This document shows, in pieces, positions 55,401 to 64,000 of a stretch of 64,000 bases of DNA. Positions within the stretch are counted from its first letter, which is position 1, and every line of letters begins with the position of its first letter. The notes under the pieces are model-generated. The model saw nothing but the letters and a program-made list of their open reading frames with translations, made no database searches and was not told where the DNA came from. The DNA lies in NCBI GenBank assembly GCA_007026445.1, contig VDMD01000105.1, positions 1-64,000 of the forward strand, given 5' to 3'. Position numbers and translations under genes: made by a program. This stretch comes from Schizophyllum amplum. Taxonomy: Eukaryota; Basidiomycota; Agaricomycetes; Agaricales; Schizophyllaceae.

Positions 55401-58029
55401 TGAGCATGCCCGCCGGAGGTCTCCGCGCGAAGCTGAACTAGCATTTTCGCGCATTCGTGTCTGCTGAAAGCGAATTGGCACAGCAGTGATGAGAGAAGCG
55501 CGCGCAGGTTCCGAGGCTGAGATCCGTTCGTTGTGTCGAAGAGGTGCGTGATCACGATGGTGTTCTCCGAGGATGCGGCGTACGCTTGGAGATCACGAAT
55601 GGCCGCCGCACTGGAGAGCATGAGCGAATGTTTTGCGGTCTTGAACAGGAAACACGTGCAGTATAGTACTTTTCCCGCAACCAGCTGAACGAACAAAAGT
55701 CAGCAGAATGCTGTCAGAGAACAATACACTCCCGCACCTTTCCCGTATAGCCAAATACTTCTCTTTTCTCCCCGTTTGAAGGCTGTATAGTCTTTGCCAT
55801 CGAGAAACCACGAACCGGTCGACTTCACGCGGTCGTCGAGAAGGGTATTCATCTTGACGGATGAATCCGGATATTGAAGCCAACGGAAGATCTTGTCGAT
55901 CTCGGTGGTGTCTGCAGATTCAATTCAGCGCGAACATGACGAGCAACATGTCCATGTCGTACCCCGTTTCACGCCGTCCATATCATGGGCCTGCTGCAGA
56001 AGCACCCGCTGGATATTTTCGAGGATTCCGCGGTTGAAGCTCGTCTGTTCTTGCGTTGTCTTAGTGCTCCGACGCACAATATCTGCCAGATGAGTCAGCA
56101 TATATGGTCAAAACACGATTATACAGACATACCATGGATCTGTTGCGCGATCTTCGTGATCTGAGCAAGATACTTGCGTGCTACCGCCTGGTCGTCTTTG
56201 GCCGCTGAGGGAGCGAAGTCATTATCAAGACATGAGACGGCGTGCTATGAAAGATGACTCACATGCCTCACACTCAATCAGGATCGACATGGTTTCCTTC
56301 GCCGTGAACAGCGTCGCCGCCGATATCGTATGGTGTTGATTTGCCGCGAGACGCCCGAGCTCATCCAGCGCTGAGGAGACCTGTTTCGAGTTGTCCAACT
56401 TCTTCATCCATAGTACTAGTAAGGCGCGTCAGTCGAAACGGCAGTTGCCACGAGAAACTCGCTCACCAAGCCGCCCCTCTCTCTGTACCTTCTGGATAAC
56501 ACCGAGTATGGTCAGAATTTGGGCGAGCAGCTTCACCGACGCCTCCTTCAGAGCCTCGTCACGGAGTATTTCATGTGCAGCATCCGATTTGAGAATGCGT
56601 AAATGGTGATCAATGGTGTCGAAGGCGTCGACGATGGAATCCAGCTCACGGTCGGCTTCCACCGCAGCCTACTTGGACATCAAGAGTGAGTTCTTGAGCG
56701 AACACATATGACACACCTTTACAAGTTCCCCTACAGCGGAAAAGATAACCTTCGAAGGTGCGAATACCTGAGAATGCGCGTCAGTCTATAGGCATTGTGG
56801 AATCGGGCGCAACCGACCATCCCAGCCCCTTCTCCTGCAAGGAAGCATAACGGCTGCAAGACAGGAGCGATAGATGCGAGTGCGCTACAGACACGCGCCG
56901 CGCAGCCGCGATCGCGGAATTTCGTGAATTTTTTCTCCTGTTCGTCGAGGTAATGTACGATCGAGCCCTGAGACTCAAAGCGCGTGCCGCTCTGAGAAGA
57001 GAGGTCGACTCCAGTGTTGTCCTTGTACCTCACAATCGCCTGCTGCCACAGGGCCGCGAGAGGGTCCACAGTCATCGCATCGTGCGCCTGTACAGAGATA
57101 GATGTCGGTCCCGATGACGGCTCTAACGCTTCCGGTGCCGGAGAAACAGTATTCGGGAGCACAGATGGCGGGCTCGCTGACGGCACATATGGAGATTCCG
57201 CCGGTGCCGCGCGCGCGGAACCCTCGCATGTTGTGCTTACGGACGATGCCTGAGCTGACTGTTCGTACTCTGGTGATGTCGTGACTGAAGGCGCAACCTC
57301 CGAAGTCGATCCCGCCAAGGCATGCATCTCTGGCGTTGACTGCGGCGACGACACTGGTGCACTGGACGCATCATCGTTCCGCGGCAGCAGCGAGACACCC
57401 GATGTCTGGACACCTTCCACGGGAGCCGGTGGAAGATTCGTCGTGCCGGGCAAGGAGGAGATCATCGGGGGAATGGAGTCGGACGAGTGCAGAGGCGAGA
57501 CGAAAGCCCCCACCGAGACGTTGTGGCACCGTTGAGGCGATACATCGATCGATGGCATGGGCGACTGAGATGGCGGGGTCACCAATTGCCCGTATGGAGA
57601 ATCCACCGACGGTGCGATCGCGTAACCTGACGGCGCGACCGACGCAACGGTCTCTCTCGATGCGATCGAGTGTGCTGTGCCAGTGGAAAGCGCACCCAGC
57701 GCGACAGAGGTCGAAGTCAGAACCAACCAAGGCAGCGGTCGGATCGATATGAGATCTCTCCTTGACGGCAGCAGCGAGAGACCTGGTGCCCAAGCAGGTT
57801 CCTCTCCTGCCAATGGGCGTCCTTCTGGCGCCGTCTGGGTCGCCGGAGTCCCGGACGGCGAGGGTTCCTGCGCGCGCGTCGAGGTCGATGAGGGGAGATG
57901 GACGGCGGACTGTGCAGCACCATACTCTGGGGAACAAATGAGTGCCTGAGGCCGGCGAGGATGCAAGATTCGATCGAGCCATCCCTGACGCTGATCGGAC
58001 GATGAAGGCGGACGATATGGTTGCGCCAT
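52484..58029 (-). CDS. NLR-type STAND protein: Goodbye, NACHT, about 16 ankyrin repeats
   Basis: About 8 exons. Start taken as ATG 58027-58029 (MAQPYRPPSSS). A Ser/Pro-rich region of about 300 residues precedes a Goodbye-like helical domain (LAALWQQAIVRYKDNTGVDL, SIVHYLDEQEKKFTKFRDRG, SALASIAPVLQPLCFLAGEG), which continues in exons at 56650-56225 (VEADRELDSIVDAFDTIDHH, LTILGVIQKVQREGRLGE). The NACHT has Walker A IWLYGKAGCGKSTIL (about 55740-55660), the core LRALLSSLLCQFAF, Walker B TFVVVDALDEAED and HLFVSSRYEV. The last exon (to TAA/TAG before 52484) has the winged-helix part (SLPRTLEEIYESALASIAPR) and about 16 ankyrin repeats, ten of which form five alternating A/B pairs (LIERHANV / LVEAGADV). 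After Walker A the frame shifts: the next conserved segment (SSAAAIRDLQAYAASSENT) is in another frame, and the only good intron there does not restore it. Role in non-self recognition or cell death is inferred from the family. Confidence 0.75.
55600..55700 (-). other. Apparent frameshift just after the NACHT P-loop
   Basis: Reading - strand: intron, then GCGKSTILH in one frame, while AAAIRDLQAY about 60 nt further is in another. A 45-nt GT..AG candidate intron (GTGTTT..CTCCAG) would leave a stop six codons on. Either a real frameshift mutation, a sequence error, or a non-canonical splice. Confidence 0.55.
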
Positions 58030-58175
58030 CGCTATCGCGAGGATCGAGGTTGCGGATGCAAGAGTTGAGGTCGAGTTGGACAAACGTCGGTCAAGACGAG
58101 GATATGCGGGAACGACCTGCGATGGGCGTCGGAGAACAACAGCAATGACCGTCGGAGCCAATGGGGCCTGCGCGC

Positions 58176-58192
58176 GTCGTCGGCGATTCCAC
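58176..58192 (-). promoter_or_regulatory. 17-mer GTGGAATCGCCGACGAC shared with the kinase gene
   Basis: Read on the - strand, 147 nt upstream of ATG 58029. Identical to 45573-45589. Upstream on both genes are further short matches in the same order (GTGAG(C/T)GGC(C/T)TCT, TTCTTTCAT, CAGTGCT). Confidence 0.45.
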
Positions 58193-61060
58193 CGCGGCGC
58201 AGATGGAATAGCACTGCATGAAGAAGTCTGATAACACTGCCGCCTCGATGAAAGAAGCCACTCACATGACTATTCATAAGCCCGGCTGCAGTAGATAGAA
58301 GCTTGATGATCCGTTCAGCTGCTCGCACCGCCCGTCCGCGCAGACGGATGGAACTCCTTCCACAAGCAATCGACATCATTAGGGACGATCCACCCTCGAG
58401 CAGTTCGTCGGTCTCCCGCGTTCGTCATTCTCCCGCACTGTCGATATGCGGCTGTACAGTGTAAGGCCAAATTTACTGCTGTCAGGCCGTGGGCTCAATT
58501 GAAGGTTGATTACAGAGCTCTGTGAGCGTTGGCCGTCCCGAGTCCTGCGGTTCAGCTTAAAACAAGTGGATGGTCAAGAAAAATGCACGGCGTTCACTCG
58601 AATATTTTTACAGAAAGCTGCTCGCAGTAAGAGTCTGAGTGATGAAGAGTCAGGATTTTCAGGAAGAGCATCATATAGCGGGAGCGTACTACTACGGATG
58701 CAGCCATCTCAGCGCACGAAAATCGGCGGTTCACAAGAACGGCTTCTTGGCCCCCGCCGCAGCGTGCCACTGCGTCTTGGTTTTTCTCGTGTGGTAAGCT
58801 TAGCAGCATGCTTCTTTGCGACGGAAGTACGGGCGAGCGAAGCGAGCGGCCTTTGTTGAACGTCTGCAAGGAGCAATCATGAGCGTGAGCGAAGAGCAGA
58901 GCAGAGGTATACACACCTGCGAATTGTACACATTCCAAGATTTTCTCTCAGAACTCTGTAGTAGATTGATGTATCAGCCAGCAACGAAAGAAGAAGAGCT
59001 GTGGCTGAGTAAGAGGCAATGGGTCAATCAAAATCGGATTTTGGTAACACGCGCGCAAAAGCAGCGAGTTAAGTCTACTTGCGAAGTCAGCGCAGGGGGC
59101 AAGGGGGTCCAGCGATCGCAAAAAATGACCGCGGGTCGCTTTTCAGCTTAAGGCGGTTACCCCTCCCCCCCTCCCCCTCCACGTGACCCTCGGCATGTTC
59201 CGGCCGGCCGCTACGCGGACAGTGTAGCGCGCTCGGGATACCCCAGCGCCCCTCAAATAATGTAAATACATTCAATATAGCAGTGCTAACCCGAACGGTA
59301 CTCTGGTTATGCGGACTCGCAGAGAAGGTGCTTTCGCACAATATGCTCAACCATTCACGTGACTTTCCGGAGAGCCGAGGAGCACGTGCACACTCGGTTG
59401 ACTTCTGTCGAACAGCGACTAACCGTCAGGCAATTAGTAGAGCTTACATATCTTCCTATAAGCACTTATCTACTACTTCAGATGCTATGTAACTTAACAG
59501 TAGAGGCCTCAAAAGGTCAGGCTGAAATGGGGTCGACTTTCAACTTTTGTCGGGCTCAGACCCCCCCTCCCTCCCCACCCCCGGTGCGCTATTTTTAGTT
59601 CTGGACCCCCTTGGCAGGGGGATAATATTGAGAGGTTCGTAAAGTGGCATGAGACCCGGCGAAGCGGTACGGAAGATAGGGACACGAGGGTCAAAACAAA
59701 GTGGAATGTGTTTGTCCTTGCTTGGTCCCTTGTCTCCATTAGGACATGACATTGTTCCTTGTCTTGACCTTGTCCCTTCCACGGGCAAGCGACCTTTCCG
59801 GACATGAACCGACTGGTAATTCACTCTGACCAACGCCCGCAGCACTGACATCGATGGCGCGCAACATATCTTCGTCCCAAATTCTGTAAGTAGATCACGT
59901 TGAACGGGGCGGTTGGACGACACGACAAGTGGGCTCGAGGTGCGTCCTACTGCGAAGTCCTTCTCAGGCCGTTCACTCAATCAATAAGTATATCATAGAC
60001 ACTGCCTAAGTACTGCAAAGATCTTGAAACAGCGAACAGCATTGTCCATCGCACGGCCGAAAACTATACAACTGACGCGACCAGGCATGAGAGTCAAGAT
60101 GACCTCGCACGAAAGTCGCACGAAAGTGAGCTGAAGGCTTGCTCGCGGCCGAGCCGCGCGCCCTTCCCGAGCGTGTGCGAAGAAGTTCCTGTACAGAAGT
60201 TATGTGAACGTTCCAATCACGGCGCATCCGCCGAGGACGAAAGTCTTGTTTCGGCTCGTGAGAGAGCTGGCGTTAAAACTTGCTTGAAGGTGCGCGGACA
60301 CCTGTACGGGTACGAGGGCACATGTACTAGATACGCAGATGCTCGAATGACTGCGCGGACGTCAGGGGCAGTGCACCGTCATCGGGACAATGTACGAACG
60401 GGTGTAGACGCGACGAGCCGTCTGCCTGCTGCCGCTCCTTGCGCCCAACGAATGACCGTCCCTATAGGGTTGGCGTCACGGGTTGGCATTGGAGAATACA
60501 TCTGATTCGATAGGTGACCGAGTCAAGGCGACGAGGAGGCGGACTGCTCGAAAAAGCGCTTGTCGTTTCGATGCGCACGTGATCTTGACGACGGTGGACG
60601 ATGTTCAGTTCTTGATGACGCCGCCGATGCCATTGCTAGAGGTATCTGGGCAAAACGGGCTCTTGTGGCCTTCAGGGTGAACCTGCTGCACATTCTGCAA
60701 GCGTAATGAAGGGGTGGGAAGTGGCGCGCGATGCTGGAGATGATCTTGTTCTCAGTGCGAGCTTGTCGAGGCGTGTTGGTCTTGGAAGTTGGGACGGTCT
60801 TGAAGTTGGACTAGAGGCGTAGCGAAGAGGATGAAGGGTAAGCCATGTATTGACGCCATGAGGCTTTGTAGCGAAGTGTCTGTAAAGCGGTCAGATATCG
60901 TTAGAGAGGAAGAGGCGAGACGCACCTTCCGCCAGCCTGAAATCTGGACATGAGCGCCTGGCTGAGTTGCTACTTCGTCCCCTCCAGATCAGCCAGCACG
61001 ATCGAGACTTCCGCTGTCAGTAAGAGCACATAGCAGAGCGTGTGACTGACAAACGGGACG
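58193..61060. other. About 2.9 kb without a recognisable gene
   Basis: No family signature, RNA gene or strong repeat seen on either strand. C-rich tracts at about 59160-59180 and 59565-59585 create short Pro-coding frames. Confidence 0.4.
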
Positions 61061-61883
61061 TCAGACGGACGACAAGGCGCCAGCGTCGAGCCGACCGCTT
61101 ACCGGTATGTACGGCGAGCTTCGCTGGATCCCTGTAAAGCTGTAGATCCTTGGGCGATGGTGGTATTGAGGGTCTTCATGACGAGCTATCGGGAGAGGCG
61201 CGAGGCAGAGCGTAAGCCGAGAGTGGCCATGTCGAAGAGCATTGTCGGGTTGAAGCCATCCGGGAGGTTGCAAAACAGAGCTTGATATAGCATTCGCTTC
61301 GAGCGCGAGATAAATGCGCATGGCGAGCGCAGAGAGTCATTGTTAGTACATCGTTGCTGCGGCTGCGGTCGTCCACGATCGCATCCCTCATCGAGCTTCG
61401 TAAACGGTCCCGTGCATGTACCCCTCAACCAGTAGCTTCTTGACGGGCACGGCGTCCTGGAGAAGAGGTAAGGCCAAGCGCGTCCAATGAAATCTCGCCT
61501 GACGTACCTATGCATGAAGTCCCCAATCTTGCCGCACATCCTTTGACCACGTCCAGCGGAACCACTGAGAAGACGATGCTCGTGTACGTCTGCGACAGCG
61601 CGGGCGAGCCAGGCCTGAGAGAGTCCCGTAGGTTGCTGAGAGAATTTGACATCGACGAAGGGAGAGAGTTACGCTGAGAACCGACGAGGACGATGAAGAC
61701 AAGGAGGTCGCGGACAAGATGCGAGAACAAAGGGTTGACCGAATAGGGAAGTCCCAAGCAAGCACAAATAAAGGGATTAATCTCCGCAAAGCGGTAGTAC
61801 TTGACCTTGACTTGACCAGTATGCACAATTCTAGCTCCCTTCTTGGCGCTTTGATTTGACCTCGTCCACCGGATTTGCTGCAA
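61061..61883 (-). CDS. Possible spliced gene, unrecognised
   Basis: Several protein-like stretches on the - strand: MSNSLSNLRDSLRPGSPALS then QTYTSIVFSVVPLDVVKG (about 61650-61545), VPVKKLLVEGYMHGTVYEAR after an AG acceptor (about 61450-61390), and MKTLNTTIAQGSTALQGSSE then ARRTYR before a GTAAGC donor (about 61180-61105). I could not join them in one phase-consistent chain and recognise no family. Could be a small gene or a relic. Confidence 0.25.
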
Positions 61884-62200
61884 ATCTAGTACTCCGACTT
61901 GCCCAGGAACGACGCCGTGTCACAGCCAAACATCTCCAACTTTAAGCTCGCCGATTCCGTGTCGATCTCCGAGTTGTGGCAACTCGGAGAAACGCCTGCG
62001 AAAAGACGGGAAGTCTGGCCAGAGTCTGGCCGTGGCATGCTGGCAGCTTGAGCTTCCTGGAGTTCAAGTTCGACGGCACGTGCCGCACGACGATGCCTTG
62101 AGCGGCCCGGTGGAGCCCAACATGCTCTTCTCTTGCCAGCACACTCAATTGCTCTCTCAGTTCCCCGGTCGACGTTCGAGTCCCTAAATCTCCGACAGCA

Positions 62201-62964
62201 ATGCGTGCATACTACTACGATAACGTTGCGGGTGATCAGCGCTTGCTGCACGATAGCCCGCCTTCCCAGTCGGTGTCCGAAGAGCGGTTGAAGGAGCTCA
62301 ACGTCCTCCACCGGAACATCCCCCTCGCAGGCCATGAGCAACAGCTCGATCGTGTCATGGCTGAGAGGGGATACAAACACCGCGACAAGATTCATGTATC
62401 GAAGGAGGGGCTGGGCGAGGTGCGTGGTCAGCGTCGCGCGGCCTTCGCAACCTGACCTTGTGCACTTTCAGATTTACGAATCGAAGATTAAGGCATTCTT
62501 TGACGAGTAAGTGGACAATTCTTCCGATTCTGGCTTCTCTAGTATACGACAATTGCGGCGTCAGACACTTGCACGAGGACGAGGAGATCCGATACATCCT
62601 CGCAGGTGCGGGGTTCTTCGACGTGAGAGGCGCGTATCCCCTCCTCTGCTGTTTGTACACTATCTCACATCTTTGCACCCGCAGAGAGCCCGAGCGATGC
62701 TTGGATACGTCTTGCAGTCGAACCAGGCGATCTCCTCGTCATTCCTGCGGGCATATACCACAGGTTTACCACGGACATGCAAGACGACATCGAGGCCTTG
62801 CGGCTTTTCCAGGTGCGCTCTTTACTGTTCTTGTGCACCCTCTTCCTGACCTGTGCATGCAGGACGCCCCGAAGTGGATCGCGATCAACAGGAACGCGGA
62901 GACGGAGAGCAATGTCTGTCGAGTCAACTATCTGCAGAGCATCGGTGTCACTGCGGTGGCATGA
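62201..62964 (+). CDS. ADI1: Acireductone dioxygenase (methionine salvage)
   Basis: Cupin enzyme that converts acireductone (1,2-dihydroxy-3-keto-5-methylthiopentene) plus O2 to the 2-keto acid precursor of methionine and formate, with Fe(II); the Ni(II) form runs an off-pathway reaction. Exons 62201-62419, 62472-62506, 62565-62622, 62687-62812 and 62863-62964 total 179 residues, the usual length, all in phase. Metal ligands are visible in EHLHEDEEIRYIL (two His and a Glu) and in PAGIYHRFTTD (third His). The start MRAYYYDNVAGDQRLLHDSP and the end APKWIAINR are family-typical. Found in cytoplasm and nucleus. Short second exon (35 nt) is normal for this clade. Confidence 0.93.
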
Positions 62965-63581
62965 AGCCTGCGTAAAGCTGGGCTGTGAACGAGCAACAAA
63001 CTATTGCCCTGGAGCGCTCGGTCAGTATAATACAGATGATCATCATGTACTTAAACATATGTTGTCGCGCGTCGTGACCTGCCAATATATTTACGTGCTT
63101 CATTACCGGACCTATTTACCTCTTTTTCTGACTTTGATGCACTTGTAGACCCTGCCAGACAGTATGGGCTTGCCCTTTGCGCTCCGCTCTTGTCCATTTT
63201 CGTCCACAATGGCCCGAGTCCCTGCCGGAATATCGGGCCACCAGGTCCGCGAGTGCAACAACACAAACAAACAACGCCTCTTGTCTTGAACCGTCGATGA
63301 TCACCTTGCTTGCAAGGTCTCTCGACACCCATATCGACTTTTGAGGGTAACATAACTGGCCACCAGAGCAACAAGAGCAACGCTCTCGAACAACGAAAGT
63401 CAAGTAAGGACCACTCGACCAACGCCCGGTTCGCCACCCCTTCACGCTCGCGCACGCGAACCCAGCACAGCACCCTTTCCAAACCCCTCCACTGCTATAC
63501 TTCCAACTCTTGCTTCGCTTCAGGACTTTTAAGGCAAGGCTAAAGGCCGGCGTTTCCGGAGCTACCTAGCTGCTGTTTGCG
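62965..63581. other. Intergenic; carries a dispersed-repeat fragment
   Basis: Between ADI1 and the SPT7-like gene. About 63200-63335 is similar in inverted orientation to 7800-7880, centred on GAGAGACCTTGCAAGCAAGG. 63360-63580 likely holds the promoter of the next gene. Confidence 0.45.
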
Positions 63582-64000
63582 ATGAATGTGCGTGGTCTTT
63601 GGGAACGCGACCGTTTAACTCATCTCATGGATTTGACAGAACTTACTGCGGACGCTACGAGAAAACCAGAAACAGAATGGTTATCACAACCCAGACCTCA
63701 AGCGATTGCTAGCCGAAGTCAAGGCGGAACGCGTGCGTGGTCGCGCTCCCTCTCGCACCTCACCTTACACCCCCACAGAAGGCCCACGACACGAGCAAGC
63801 TTACAGAACCCTTCTACGAATCCCTTGAAGGGATGCTACACGAACTTCGAACAGTGACAATCGTCCGTCCCACCGATCGCTTGCACCCGCCATTGTTCTC
63901 ATTGTTCTCAGGATAACCATGACGCCGAAGCGTTCCTCAAACCCGTCTCTAGGGCAGACGCTCCAGACTACCATGAAGGTCCGCGCTTTCTACCTTGTCC
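63582..64000 (+). CDS. SPT7: SPT7-like SAGA subunit, bromodomain protein (5' end only)
   Basis: Runs off the right edge. Exons: 63582-63587 (ATG AAT only), 63640-63732, 63779-63862, 63912-63978, then a GT donor. All junctions keep phase and give MNNLLRTLRENQKQNGYHNP, DLKRLLAEVKAER, then KAHDTSKLTEPFYESLEGML, HELRTVTI and DNHDAEAFLKPVSRADAPDY followed by HE. The last segment is the start of a bromodomain (AEAFLKPV..ADAPDYH before the expected NPMDL), in the arrangement of fungal Spt7, the scaffold subunit of the SAGA histone acetyltransferase complex. Another bromodomain protein is possible since most of the gene is missing. The first coding exon of 6 nt is unusually small, but is supported by the frame and by clean GTGCGT..GACAG sites. 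Confidence 0.72.

Noticed and set aside
55593..55700. Simple 45-nt intron explaining the P-loop frame change
   Set aside because: GTGTTT..CTCCAG joins in a phase that gives a stop six codons later, so it cannot restore the NACHT frame.
56731..58161. NLR start at position 58161
   Set aside because: That codon is TTG; the first in-frame ATG is 58029, so the longer N-terminus is not supported.
1..64000. Retrotransposon or viral insertion
   Set aside because: I saw no reverse transcriptase, integrase, gag zinc knuckle, capsid or long terminal repeat pair in any frame.

Overview
The window is nuclear DNA of a filamentous basidiomycete, most likely an Agaricomycete (possibly Polyporales; the order is inference). 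Reasons: coding sequence is cut by many short GT..AG introns of about 45-60 nt, the families are typical of mushroom-forming fungi (MYND zinc-finger proteins, AA11 LPMO, Goodbye-NACHT-ankyrin STAND proteins, kinases with an MLKL-like N-terminal bundle), and both tRNA-Lys(CTT) genes carry an intron. No operon logic applies; genes are on both strands and are separated by long gaps.

Layout. 1-1.5 kb: small tandem repeats and a possible inverted-repeat-bounded element. 1.5-3.7 kb: a MYND zinc-finger protein. 3.8-6.0 kb (-): a decayed 14-TM type MFS drug transporter, whose intact paralogue lies at 13.8-15.9 kb (-). Between the two copies lie 1.9 kb of degenerate GACGAG-rich minisatellite (8.4-10.3 kb) and a repeat-built gene-like region (10.9-13.1 kb). 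17.5-26.9 kb is the quiet housekeeping core: tRNA-Lys, CCT8 chaperonin subunit, a Tyr-rich/coiled-coil protein (-), a protein packed with SUMO-consensus motifs, a second identical tRNA-Lys, and a secreted AA11 LPMO with a C-terminal X278-like module. 27.5-32.3 kb is a patchwork of minisatellites, one of them the inverted counterpart of the 12 kb array, plus an inverted repeat and a run of 20 G. 36.3-37.8 kb (-) holds a conserved fungal protein of unknown role.

39.5-45.5 kb (-) encodes a large MLKL-like-bundle / tyrosine-kinase-like kinase and 52.5-58.0 kb (-) a Goodbye-NACHT-ankyrin NLR-type protein. Both have the same orientation, both have an identical 17-mer just upstream of the candidate start, and 5 kb of very unstable minisatellite DNA (46.9-51.7 kb) separates them. 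This pair is the best candidate for an undescribed system: a fungal cell-death or non-self-recognition module with a sensor (NLR) and a possible executioner/kinase (MLKL-like). That functional link is inference. The NLR shows an apparent frameshift right after its P-loop, so it may be inactive or use an unusual splice.

The right end is ordinary: acireductone dioxygenase (62.2-63.0 kb) and the 5' end of an SPT7-like SAGA bromodomain gene that runs off the window. Exon coordinates below come from reading frame and splice-site inspection by eye; database searches and RNA-seq were not available.
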